From: UBA7916 sp036121365
GTDB taxonomy: Bacteria > Pseudomonadota > Gammaproteobacteria > Comchoanobacterales > Comchoanobacteraceae
Length of the DNA: 64,000 nucleotides
Assembly (NCBI GenBank): GCA_036121365.1
Contig: JAZAFR010000007.1
Span: forward strand, 124,001 to 188,000
Direction of reading: 5' to 3'
Both the position numbers and the translations under genes were made by a program. How positions within the stretch are numbered: position 1 is the first letter of the stretch; each line of letters begins with the position of its first letter. Positions 18,681 to 26,955 of the stretch are shown here, one piece after another. The notes beneath the pieces were generated by a model, which saw nothing but the letters and a program-made list of their open reading frames with translations, ran no database searches and was not told where the DNA came from.

Positions 18681-19460
18681 ATGGGAATGAATCGAAATTC
18701 AGCAATCGCGCTATATGATAGTGGGAGAGGAGTGGAATCTGTTTTAAAGGTATGTCAAAAGCTGCTTCCTCACGAAAAATGGTTAATTTTACAGGATAAT
18801 GATAGTCCTTATGGGAGTAAAAGTGATCAGGAAATTATTGATAGGGGGTTTTCTTGTTTTACTAAAATTCTGCAACGTGACGTCAAAGCCATTGTGGTTG
18901 CTTGTCATACCAGTTCAGCCATTGCCATGTCTTCTCTAAGCAGGCACTTTTCGGTTCCAATGGTTGGTATGCTGAGGCCAACAGCAAGATTGCTTGCAGA
19001 ATGTCATACGACAGATAATTTGATTTGGTTGGCAACGCCCGCCAGCGTCAAAGCAGATCGATTGGAGCCATTGGCAAGACAGTTGGGTTATAGAGGGCAG
19101 TTTTTTGCTGTTGCTTGTGATCAATGGGTTGATTGTATTGAAAATAATCAGTTGGATAGGTTAGAAGTTTTGTTGCAGTCTTTTGCGCATGAGTATGGAG
19201 ACTTGATTTATAATAGAGGGGCAAAGATTATTTATGGATGTACCCATTACCCTTTATTGGAAGGTTTGTTTAATCGTGTTTTTGGTGACCGTTGTGTGAG
19301 TATTGACCCCGCTACTGCAGTTGGCAATGCCTTAAAATATCAGCTGATGCAAAATGATATGCTGAGAATGGATAAAAGTCCCAGTGTTAAATTTTTGGAC
19401 GGTATGGCCTTTCAATGGTCTGATTGTTTGGCATTGAAATGGTCTGACTGTTTGGCATAG
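18681..19460 (+). CDS. murI: Glutamate racemase with unusual active-site residue and duplicated tail
   Basis: Cofactor-independent enzyme that makes D-glutamate for peptidoglycan. The two catalytic cysteines are Cys75 (in VVACHTSSA) and Cys187 (in YGCTHYPLL), with the N-terminal DSG at 13-15 and the PYG segment near residue 44. The residue after Cys75 is His, where the family almost always has Asn (ACNT). The C-terminus ends in an imperfect duplication of WSDCLA encoded by two adjacent 24-base units, which is not part of the MurI fold. The second catalytic cysteine and overall length otherwise argue for a working enzyme. Confidence 0.9.
   Translation: MGMNRNSAIALYDSGRGVESVLKVCQKLLPHEKWLILQDNDSPYGSKSDQEIIDRGFSCFTKILQRDVKAIVVACHTSSAIAMSSLSRHFSVPMVGMLRPTARLLAECHTTDNLIWLATPASVKADRLEPLARQLGYRGQFFAVACDQWVDCIENNQLDRLEVLLQSFAHEYGDLIYNRGAKIIYGCTHYPLLEGLFNRVFGDRCVSIDPATAVGNALKYQLMQNDMLRMDKSPSVKFLDGMAFQWSDCLALKWSDCLA
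19410..19457 (+). repeat. Tandem 24-bp duplication at the murI 3' end
   Basis: Two adjacent 24-base units (19410-19433 and 19434-19457) differ at a few positions and encode FQWSDCLA and LKWSDCLA in frame. The second unit ends directly at the murI TAG. It looks like a recent in-frame slippage or duplication that lengthened the protein by eight residues. Confidence 0.8.
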
Positions 19461-19664
19461 TGTATTAAAGTTGAGGCAAGCACTTTTTGGACCTCCTGCC
19501 AGTGTGATACATTTAATGTTTGTAGGGAGGCAAAAATTATGCTGGTTTGACTGGTATTTGAGAATTATTTGAGGCGTGCCAGTAAAGCTATGCCCTTTGT
19601 AGGAGGTCTCTTTATCAGGTAATGAAGTAATGAGTTCATCTTGTGTATTTTTCTTTTTTGGATA
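19461..19664 (-). pseudogene. Possible remnant of an AMP-binding-enzyme gene, minus strand
   Basis: In the gap between murI and hemC a minus-strand frame is open from 19664 (just after a TAA at 19665-19667) through the gap and on into murI antisense. It has no usable start codon. Its translation contains FTGTPQIILKYQ and, about 17 residues further on, KCITLAGGPKSA. That spacing and pattern loosely resemble the middle of AMP-forming acyl-CoA or amino-acid ligases (a TP segment followed by a strand and a GG-A/P loop). If real it is a decayed fragment; chance is quite possible. Confidence 0.2.
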
Positions 19665-19702
19665 TTAAGATGGGAGTGTGCAAGATAGATGTTTTCTGAT
19701 TC

Positions 19703-19731
19703 TTGTAAGTGTCGGTATATTCTAGTATAAT
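19703..19731 (+). promoter_or_regulatory. Promoter of hemC
   Basis: TTGTAA at 19703-19708 and a perfect TATAAT at 19726-19731 are spaced by 17 bases, about 25 bases before the hemC GTG. This is one of the best sigma70-like matches in the window and suggests that hemC and the acyltransferase behind it are transcribed independently of murI. Confidence 0.65.
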
Positions 19732-19756
19732 GTATTTTTATTTTGTGGCTTTTTAA

Positions 19757-20704
19757 GTGAGTAATGAGTATCGGGTTGCAACCAGATCAAGCCGATTGGC
19801 AAGAATCCAGACGGCGCTGTTTGTTCAAAAGTTTTCTGAGAGGTTTCCCGATGACCTATTTGATATTATTCCAATGGTCACTGAGGGGGATCGATCATTC
19901 GTTGCGATTGCCAATTTAAAACATGCTTTTTCTTCTGATCTAGAAAAGTCTTTGTTGGCTGACAATGTTGATATTGCAGTGCATTCACTGAAGGATATGT
20001 CAGTCTTTGATCATGATGGATTGAAACTTGCAGCTGTATTAGAACGTGCCAATGCTCAAGATGTTTTGATGAGTGCCAAGTATAAGAGTTTGAAAGACCT
20101 ACCCGATGGGGCAGTTATTGGGACAAGTAGTGCCAGAAGATGTGCTCAAATTAGAGCTTTTAATCCTAGACTTTTAGTAAAACTGTGTCGTGGTAATGTC
20201 ATTACACGACTTGAAAAATTAAAACATGGTCAGTATGATGCACTGATATTGGCTGCTGCTGGCATAGAAAGATTGACGATTAATCACGGTGTTTTTTTAG
20301 AGCATTTGCCTCTTGATTTATTCACCCCGTCTTGTGGTCAGGGTGTTATCGCTGTTCAGACGCGGTTTGATGATGCTGATTTAGTGGCTAAGTTGACAGT
20401 GGTTAATCATGATTCAACTGCTCAATGCGTGAGCATAGAGAGGGAGATTGTTAAGGCTTTTGGTGGCCGTTGTGGTATGCCTATAGGGGTGCATGTTGCT
20501 ATCTTAAAATCAGGATATCAGGTGTTTTTGTTTTTGGGCGATGTGTCTGGTCAACGTTGTGTGCGTAGGTGTGTTGTTTGGCCAGGAGGTCAATTGGACT
20601 ATTCAAATATGATTACTGATTTTGTTGCAGAAGTACTAGGACAAGGAGGGGGAGATATTCTAGAACAGGTACAGATTGATATGGAAAGAGGGTTTCATGA
20701 TTAA
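19757..20704 (+). CDS. hemC: Porphobilinogen deaminase (hydroxymethylbilane synthase)
   Basis: Condenses four porphobilinogens into hydroxymethylbilane for HemD. The conserved ATRSSRLA opening, HSLKD (catalytic Asp80), GTSSARR and RGNVITRL are present. The dipyrromethane cofactor cysteine is Cys239 in GGRCGMPIG. It starts with GTG at 19757; the nearby ATG is in another frame. The 315-residue length is normal. In most gammaproteobacteria hemC leads hemCDXY, but here hemDXY are about 15 kb away on the opposite strand. A PlsC-type acyltransferase overlaps its 3' end by 8 bases. Confidence 0.96.
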   Translation: MSNEYRVATRSSRLARIQTALFVQKFSERFPDDLFDIIPMVTEGDRSFVAIANLKHAFSSDLEKSLLADNVDIAVHSLKDMSVFDHDGLKLAAVLERANAQDVLMSAKYKSLKDLPDGAVIGTSSARRCAQIRAFNPRLLVKLCRGNVITRLEKLKHGQYDALILAAAGIERLTINHGVFLEHLPLDLFTPSCGQGVIAVQTRFDDADLVAKLTVVNHDSTAQCVSIEREIVKAFGGRCGMPIGVHVAILKSGYQVFLFLGDVSGQRCVRRCVVWPGGQLDYSNMITDFVAEVLGQGGGDILEQVQIDMERGFHD

Positions 20705-21629
20705 AGTATTTAGATTTTCTTTGGCGCTCTTTGCATGTGTTGCCAATTTATGTGTTTTGAGCTCAGTTGTTTTTCTCCTTTTTTTTACAGCGCAGCTGTT
20801 GAGACTCTTGAGTAGTCGGCGCTTCTATGAAGTGATTGTTGCTGTCTATTATGATGCGGTATGTGATCGATTGATCAAATTGCATTCGAGAAATTTGCGT
20901 TGTATTTTAACCGTCGTTTGTGGTGTGACTTTTCATCGGTATTTTTCACGTGCTTTGTGTCAAGATAAATCTTATGTCATGGTGATTAATCATCGTTCAC
21001 ATGTCGATATATTGGTTATTCTGGCCGTTTTTTATGACCAGATTCCCAATGTGAAATTTTTTTTAAAGAGATCATTACTTTGGGTGCCATTTCTTGGGCA
21101 GTTTTGCTATTTAATGAATTATGTGTTTGTTAGGAAGATTAAGACAAATTTGGTCAGGCGTAATCCTGGCATTGTGCAAAAACAAAGGGATCTCATTAGT
21201 CAACAGTGCAGAGATCTTGTGAAAAGTCCTGTTACACTGGCTGTTTTTGCAGAAGGTACACGTTATGTGTCCGAAAAAAAACTGGGAGTGAAAAAGATTT
21301 TTAGGAATTTGCTGGCTCCTCAGCCTGCAGGCATTGCTTTAGCGCTGGAGGCCAGTTCAAAACATATTTCTGATTTACTTGATATTACGCTTGTTTATGA
21401 TGTTGGTTTTGTGTCTGCATGGTTATTGTTATCAGGTCAGGTTAATGATATTGAAATTCATGCACAGACTTTTGATGTTGCTGAATCCAATTTGGTTGGA
21501 GATTATGTAAAGGATAGGAACTACCGTAAGTATTTTTCAGAGTGGGTGCGCTCTTTATGGCAAAGAAAAGATGATCTATTGACTCAATCTTTTTTGCGTT
21601 TGAGTAGACGTCGTGAAACGTATTCTTAA
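20697..21629 (+). CDS. PlsC-family 1-acyl-glycerol-3-phosphate-type acyltransferase (YihG-like)
   Basis: Integral membrane acyltransferase that would add an acyl chain to a lysophospholipid at the inner membrane. The HX4D box is NHRSHVD, the acceptor-binding motif is FAEGTR, and the family string FLKRSLLWVPFLGQF lies between them. One or two N-terminal membrane segments cover about residues 1-36. The ATG at 20697 overlaps the hemC stop by 8 bases with AGAGGG just upstream; an ATG at 20676 is less likely. The length of 310 residues resembles the YihG/LCLAT-type subfamily. The preferred acyl donor and acceptor cannot be read from sequence. Confidence 0.88.
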   Translation: MIKVFRFSLALFACVANLCVLSSVVFLLFFTAQLLRLLSSRRFYEVIVAVYYDAVCDRLIKLHSRNLRCILTVVCGVTFHRYFSRALCQDKSYVMVINHRSHVDILVILAVFYDQIPNVKFFLKRSLLWVPFLGQFCYLMNYVFVRKIKTNLVRRNPGIVQKQRDLISQQCRDLVKSPVTLAVFAEGTRYVSEKKLGVKKIFRNLLAPQPAGIALALEASSKHISDLLDITLVYDVGFVSAWLLLSGQVNDIEIHAQTFDVAESNLVGDYVKDRNYRKYFSEWVRSLWQRKDDLLTQSFLRLSRRRETYS

Positions 21630-21711
21630 TGTTTGTTGTGTTACGATCATGGATTTTCATTCTAAATAAATGGTGCTTATTGTTGTAACTTGTTGATTTA
21701 TAATTTAAAAT

Positions 21712-22695
21712 ATGCGTATGGTTTATCAAATACACATTGCGCCCATGATGGGCTATACTCACAAGCATTTTCGTTTTTTGATGAGAAGGCTGTGTCCAAA
21801 TGCGCTTTTGTATACGGAGATGGTTACAACAGGAGCTCTTTTGTATGGAGATGCTTCAGCGCATCTTTCATATGATTGCTCTGAACGTCCAGTGGTTTTA
21901 CAGTTGGGAGGTAATGATCCTGTATCCTTGGCAAAATGTGCAAAAATGGCACAAGATTATGGGTATAGTCAAGTCAATTTTAATGTGGGATGTCCTTCTT
22001 CTCGTGTGCAAGAGGGTGGCATTGGTGCTTGTTTGTATCCGTCATATGAGTTGGTATCTCAATGTGTACAGTCTATGAATGATGCAGTGGATATTCCTGT
22101 TTCAGTCAAGTGTCGGATTGGTGTTGATGATTGTGATGATTTTGATTATTTGTTAAAGTTTACTGAATCATTGCAGGTGTCAGGTTGTGATTTTATTGTG
22201 ATCCATGCCAGAAAAGCTTGGTTAAAAGGCCTGAGTCCCAAACAGAATAGAACCATACCCCCTTTGCGATATGATGTAGTATCTCGTTTGTCTGATCTTG
22301 TGGATATGCCTGTGATTTTAAATGGAGGTTTGGTTTGCTTGGATGAAATTCAAGCTCAACTTTCGGTGTTTCCTGGTGTGATGATAGGTAGATTTGCTGT
22401 CAATCATCCTATGCGGATTTCGCGTTTGGATCAGATGTTATATGGCTCTTCTGTTGATTATCTATCTGCCTTAGAGTCGTATTTTTTGTATATGAATCAG
22501 CAGATTGATCAAGGAGAGAAGATCTCCTTTTTGTTACAGCCATTGCATGGTTTTTTTCGTTCTTTTCCTGGGTCTAAACATTGGAGAAGTCATGTTAATA
22601 GTATTGTAAAGGCAGTAGTGGAGGAGCACAAAAAACCCTCTTGCCTCTTGGATGCAACTTTGTTAAAAGCTGAACACTATCTTTCTTTGAGTTAA
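21712..22695 (+). CDS. dusA: tRNA-dihydrouridine synthase A
   Basis: FMN-dependent enzyme reducing uridine 20/20a of tRNA. Visible motifs are IAPMMGYT at the N-terminus, TEMVTTGAL, QLGGNDP, the NVGCPSSRVQEGGIGACL segment with the catalytic cysteine in GACL, and the DusA-specific HARKAWLKGLSPKQNR, followed by ILNGG and MIGR. The 327-residue length is normal. Either ATG (21712 or two codons later) could start. The last 4 bases overlap the convergent TolC-like gene. Confidence 0.96.
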   Translation: MRMVYQIHIAPMMGYTHKHFRFLMRRLCPNALLYTEMVTTGALLYGDASAHLSYDCSERPVVLQLGGNDPVSLAKCAKMAQDYGYSQVNFNVGCPSSRVQEGGIGACLYPSYELVSQCVQSMNDAVDIPVSVKCRIGVDDCDDFDYLLKFTESLQVSGCDFIVIHARKAWLKGLSPKQNRTIPPLRYDVVSRLSDLVDMPVILNGGLVCLDEIQAQLSVFPGVMIGRFAVNHPMRISRLDQMLYGSSVDYLSALESYFLYMNQQIDQGEKISFLLQPLHGFFRSFPGSKHWRSHVNSIVKAVVEEHKKPSCLLDATLLKAEHYLSLS

Positions 22696-24074
22696 AGTGG
22701 CGTTATTGGGATTGTTTCTTGAAGGTCTGCATTTAATTGTTTTATCTCTTGAGGTGATATATTGCCAGTTTGAATGAGGATCTCAATGAGGTTTAAGATG
22801 TGGTTGTATTTGATGTTCTCTAGACTTTGGTGATCTTTTCTGACATTGGAAATATTTTCCAATGTTTCTAATACAGTGACAGCGCCTGCCTTTAAGCTGA
22901 TTCTGGTGATGCGTAACATTTCTTGAGAGCTGTTGAGTGCTGCTGTTTTCGCATTGATGATTTCTTGATTGTGTTCGAGTTGTCGGTGGAGTTTTTTAAT
23001 TTCTCTAATGACGCTTTGCTGAGTGTTTTGTTTTTGTACGTGTGAAAGTTGCAGGTTTTTTTGTGCTTTGTTTTGATCATAATAACGTTTTCCACCATTG
23101 ATAATCGGAAAAGAAAGTGAGATGCCTGCTTGGGTATTGTGATTATTCTTTTGGGGAGAAGCCGTTAGATTGTTAGAGGTATTACTGATGCTTTGGTTTT
23201 CATACCGATAGTCATTGTAGCTTGAGTTGATCTGTACGGTGGGTAGGTATTGACTGGTCATTGCTTTTTTTTGAAAATTGGCTTGAGTAACGCCATTGTC
23301 GGCTATTTTTATATCTAAGTTTTTCTGCATGGCATCGGTTAGCCAATGGGTTAAATTGGGTAGGCCTATGTGCATTAAATGATTCTTCTTTCGCAGTTTT
23401 TTTATTTTGGTAAATTGGTCACAGCCTATGCTGTCTGACAGAATGTCTTTTGCATTATAAATGGCCATTTTGGCCTGGATAATATTTGCTTGTATTCTTT
23501 TTGTTTGTGCAGTCACTTCAAGTAACTGTGCTTTTGTCATAGCTCCAAGAGATGCTTGCATGCGAACATCATTTTCGCGTTTTTGAGTTTCTTGTAACTC
23601 GGCTTTTAAAAAATCATGATTCTCAATGCTTAAAATGAGATCGAAATATTGTGTTGCAATACGCAATGTCAAATCTTGTAATGCTTTTTGGTAAATAAAA
23701 AGGTCTTGCAGTGCTTTTTGATTGGCTTTTGAATATTGATAATAGGTTTGCATGTTGAACAACTCTTGCGATAGAGAGAATAAGGTTTGACCTTCTCGGT
23801 AGGACTTTTTTATTTTTTCACATGCATCAGTGCAATGTTTCAGGGTGTTTTTGTTTTTGGTATTGTTATAATTGAAATCCAATTGGGGCAGTAAGTAAGA
23901 CAGCGCAATGCCTTTGTCATTTTTATTGGCTAGCCATGTCAGTCTGGCTTCCTGGATACTAAGATCGTTTTTTAAAGCTTTGTGGAAAGCGTCATTTAGA
24001 GACAATGTATAAGCCATGCAGAATGGAGATATCAATAAGATTAGTATTCGATAGAAATAGGTTTGTACAGACAT
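22692..24074 (-). CDS. TolC-like outer membrane efflux protein
   Basis: Member of the OEP/TolC family, trimeric outer-membrane channels serving type I secretion and efflux pumps. A signal peptide spans about residues 1-21 (LLISPFCMAYT). The mature part shows the internal duplication of long helices, with KALQDLTLRIATQYFDLILS (about 128-147) and the second-half counterpart ISLKAGAVTVLETLENISNV near residue 400. The second beta-strand region carries ISLSFPIINGG. The 460-residue length is normal. No inner-membrane transporter or adaptor partner is encoded nearby, so the export system served is unknown. Confidence 0.9.
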   Translation of the reverse strand: MSVQTYFYRILILLISPFCMAYTLSLNDAFHKALKNDLSIQEARLTWLANKNDKGIALSYLLPQLDFNYNNTKNKNTLKHCTDACEKIKKSYREGQTLFSLSQELFNMQTYYQYSKANQKALQDLFIYQKALQDLTLRIATQYFDLILSIENHDFLKAELQETQKRENDVRMQASLGAMTKAQLLEVTAQTKRIQANIIQAKMAIYNAKDILSDSIGCDQFTKIKKLRKKNHLMHIGLPNLTHWLTDAMQKNLDIKIADNGVTQANFQKKAMTSQYLPTVQINSSYNDYRYENQSISNTSNNLTASPQKNNHNTQAGISLSFPIINGGKRYYDQNKAQKNLQLSHVQKQNTQQSVIREIKKLHRQLEHNQEIINAKTAALNSSQEMLRITRISLKAGAVTVLETLENISNVRKDHQSLENIKYNHILNLIEILIQTGNISPQEIKQLNADLQETIPITPL

Positions 24075-24244
24075 GTCTTGATGAAACTAAGGACATCTGT
24101 CATTAGATCACATTGTTTTTTTGATTTCCAGGAATCTGTATTTTAGGTGGTGTTTTTTAGTGATTAATCGCTCTTGATCTCTAAAAGTCTTGCTTGATGG
24201 CTCATATCGATGTTATCCTGTTTCTTTGTTTTTTATATGTTTTT

Positions 24245-24907
24245 ATGAATAAAAGGTCTCTTTCTCCAGAATTTTTAAAAAATGATGTGGATATTAGTCT
24301 TGAAGAAAAAGTCTGGCAGCATCCGCGTGATATTTTTTCAGTGTATCGTTTGCAGTGTAAACTGCCTATTTTTGATAGCTCTGAAATATATGAGGTAGAA
24401 CGTACGCTTGTTCAAAAACGTCCCTTTGCGATTGTCTTGCCTTATGATCCGTATTTAGATCAAGTGGTTATGATTGAGCAAATACGTATGGCAAGTGTCT
24501 TTACCAAGCAAGACAGTCCGTGTATTTTTGAACTTTGTGCTGGTTATGTTGACGAAGGAGAACGTCCTGAATCTGCCGCTAAGCGTGAAGTTCTTGAGGA
24601 AACAGGCCTTGATGTGGAGCAATTGGAGTTTGTCTGTGAATACTGGGTTAGCCCTGGATGGTCTTCGGAACGGGCACATTTTTATTGCGCTCAAGTTGAT
24701 GCCAGTTCTGCATTTGGGGCATTTGGTTTGCCCAGTGAGGGAGAATCGACTAAGGTTCATCGTATGGATGCTTTGTCTTTTATTGATCTTGTAGAGGCAG
24801 GTCAATTGGATAATGGAGGCGCTGTGATTGGCGCTTTATGGCTTTCAAAACATCGAGAACGTTTGCGAAAATTATGGCAAAAAAAGGATTCAAATAGTAG
24901 GGGGTAG
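24245..24907 (+). CDS. nudF: ADP-ribose pyrophosphatase (Nudix hydrolase, NudF type)
   Basis: Hydrolyses ADP-ribose and related nucleotide sugars to AMP and sugar phosphate. The Nudix box is perfect: G-x5-E-x7-R-E-V-L-E-E-T-G-L in the stretch from GYVDEGER to EETGLD. The flanking NudF-specific strings FAIVLPYDP, VVMIEQIRMA and YWVSPGWSSER are present. The ATG at 24245 (MNKRSLSPEF) gives the usual length of about 220 residues; the frame extends to 24194 with hydrophobic residues that do not fit the family. It precedes parE by 4 bases, the same neighbour as in E. coli-type genomes. Confidence 0.93.
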   Translation: MNKRSLSPEFLKNDVDISLEEKVWQHPRDIFSVYRLQCKLPIFDSSEIYEVERTLVQKRPFAIVLPYDPYLDQVVMIEQIRMASVFTKQDSPCIFELCAGYVDEGERPESAAKREVLEETGLDVEQLEFVCEYWVSPGWSSERAHFYCAQVDASSAFGAFGLPSEGESTKVHRMDALSFIDLVEAGQLDNGGAVIGALWLSKHRERLRKLWQKKDSNSRG

Positions 24908-24911
24908 AATA

Positions 24912-26813
24912 ATGACGATAGAAAAAAGATCATATAATGCAGATTCGTTACAAGTACTGGATGGGTTAGACCCGGTGAGAAAACGCCCTAATATGTATAC
25001 GGATACATCTCGGCCCAACCATATGGTTCAAGAGCCCATTGATAATGCTGTTGATGAGGCTTTGGCAGGATATGCCACTTCGATCAAAGTGGTATTACAA
25101 AGAGATGGCACGGTGGTTGTGACTGATAATGGCCGAGGAATGCCTGTTGATAAGCATCCAAAGTTCAATATTAGCGGAGTTGAATTGATTTTAACCAAGC
25201 TGCATGCAGGCGCTAAATTTTCAAATAAAAGCTACCAATTTTCAGGTGGTTTACATGGGGTTGGTATTTCTGTAACCAATGCGCTTTCTTCTTTGATGGT
25301 GGTGACTGTAAAGCGAGGAGGGGCAGTGCATCAAATGACGTTTAAAGATGGTTATGTGGATACTCAACTTGAGCAGATTGGTACAGTGGCAAAGCGAGAC
25401 ACTGGTACCAGTGTTGCTTTTATCCCAGATCCTCAGTATTTTGATAATCCGTCTGTACATGCAGGGGAGTTGAGTCATTTGTTAAGAGCTAAAGCCATAC
25501 TGTGTGCTGGTCTTGAGGTGATTTTTGAAGATGAATCCAATGAAGTATCTAAGCGTTGGTATTATCCAACTGGTATTTCTGCCTATGTTGAAGAAGCTGT
25601 TAAAGATGTTGAAGTGATGCCAAGTCCGGCTTTTGTTCAAATGGTTGATCAAGATCATTTTGCAATGGATTGGCTGGTGACTTGGTGCCCAAATGGTGGC
25701 TTTGAGCTTAGAGAAAGCTATGTCAATTTGATTCCAACACCTCAAGGTGGGACTCACGTTAATGGATTGAGATCTGGTCTATTGGAGGCTGTGCGTGAAT
25801 TTTGTCAGTTGCGACAGTTGTGTCCAAAAGGATTGAAGTTGAAAGCAGAGGATATTTGGGAAAACTGTCTATTTATTCTTTCTATCAAAATACCAGAACC
25901 CCAGTTTTCAGGGCAAACCAAGCAACGCTTGGTCAATCAAAATATGACCAATAAAATTTCTAGTTTTGTGCACGATCAATTTAGTTTGTGGTTGAATAAG
26001 CATGTCTCAGAAGCTGAAGAGTTGGTGAGCTATTTCATTGAAGTGGCTCAGAGTCGAATTCGTCAGAGTCAGAAAGTGTCTCGAAAAAAATGGGTGGCAG
26101 GACCTAGATTACCCGGGAAATTGACGGACTGTTTGTCTCAATCAACTTCGGATAGTGAGATCTTTTTGGTAGAAGGAGATTCTGCAGGTGGGTCGGCAAG
26201 GCAAGCTCGAGATAAAAATACTCAAGCAGTTTTGCCATTGAAAGGTAAAATTCTTAATACTTGGGAGGTTGATCAAGATAAAATTATGCAGTCTAAAGAG
26301 GTTCATGATATTGCAGTGGCCATTGGTGTTGACCCAGGTAGTGAAGATTTGGCACAGCTTCGTTATGGTAAAATCTGTATTTTAACTGATGCTGATTCGG
26401 ATGGTAGTCATATCAGTACTTTGCTTTGTGCTTTGTTTTTGAGACATTTCCGCCCCGTGGTTGCAAAGGGACATGTGTTTGTTGCTTTGCCGCCGTTGTA
26501 TCGAATTGATCATAAAAAAAATGTCTACTATGCCCAGGATGATGCAGAAAAAGAGCACATTGTTGCTCAGATTGAACAAAAATATGTCAATGCAAATGTG
26601 ACCATTTTGCGATTTAAAGGCTTAGGAGAGATGGATGCTTTGCAATTGAGGGAGACTGCAATGGCGGTTAAAAGTCGTAGGTTATTGCAATTAAACTGTG
26701 ATGATTTAGATCAAGACTTAGAGATGATGGGGCAACTGTTGGCTAAAAAGCAGGTGGCACGTCGCCGGCAATGGTTGATGGAGAAAGGAAACCTTGCTGA
26801 TTTGTTAGATTGA
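24912..26813 (+). CDS. parE: DNA topoisomerase IV subunit B
   Basis: ATPase subunit of topoisomerase IV, which decatenates daughter chromosomes. The GHKL ATPase shows QEPIDNAVDEALAG, DNGRGMPVD, the KLHAGAKFSNKSYQFSGGLHGVG lid and the QTKQRL loop. The TOPRIM domain carries VEGDSAGGSA and TDADSDGSHI. The length of about 633 residues and the sequence PNMYTDTSRPNH identify ParE rather than GyrB. The ATG at 24912 has GGGGGTAG upstream and is preferred over the in-frame ATG at 24828 inside nudF. parC is not in the window. Confidence 0.96.
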   Translation: MTIEKRSYNADSLQVLDGLDPVRKRPNMYTDTSRPNHMVQEPIDNAVDEALAGYATSIKVVLQRDGTVVVTDNGRGMPVDKHPKFNISGVELILTKLHAGAKFSNKSYQFSGGLHGVGISVTNALSSLMVVTVKRGGAVHQMTFKDGYVDTQLEQIGTVAKRDTGTSVAFIPDPQYFDNPSVHAGELSHLLRAKAILCAGLEVIFEDESNEVSKRWYYPTGISAYVEEAVKDVEVMPSPAFVQMVDQDHFAMDWLVTWCPNGGFELRESYVNLIPTPQGGTHVNGLRSGLLEAVREFCQLRQLCPKGLKLKAEDIWENCLFILSIKIPEPQFSGQTKQRLVNQNMTNKISSFVHDQFSLWLNKHVSEAEELVSYFIEVAQSRIRQSQKVSRKKWVAGPRLPGKLTDCLSQSTSDSEIFLVEGDSAGGSARQARDKNTQAVLPLKGKILNTWEVDQDKIMQSKEVHDIAVAIGVDPGSEDLAQLRYGKICILTDADSDGSHISTLLCALFLRHFRPVVAKGHVFVALPPLYRIDHKKNVYYAQDDAEKEHIVAQIEQKYVNANVTILRFKGLGEMDALQLRETAMAVKSRRLLQLNCDDLDQDLEMMGQLLAKKQVARRRQWLMEKGNLADLLD

Positions 26814-26955
26814 TTCTTCATTCATGTCTCTGAATTGTATTAATTTTACTGTTTACTTTTTGTCTGATTTCCTGTACTATTTGTCTCTCGGATCTTGTTT
26901 TGTTTGTTTTACAAATCAAGGTAGTAATTGTTTTTTTATAAATAAGGAGTCTTAA

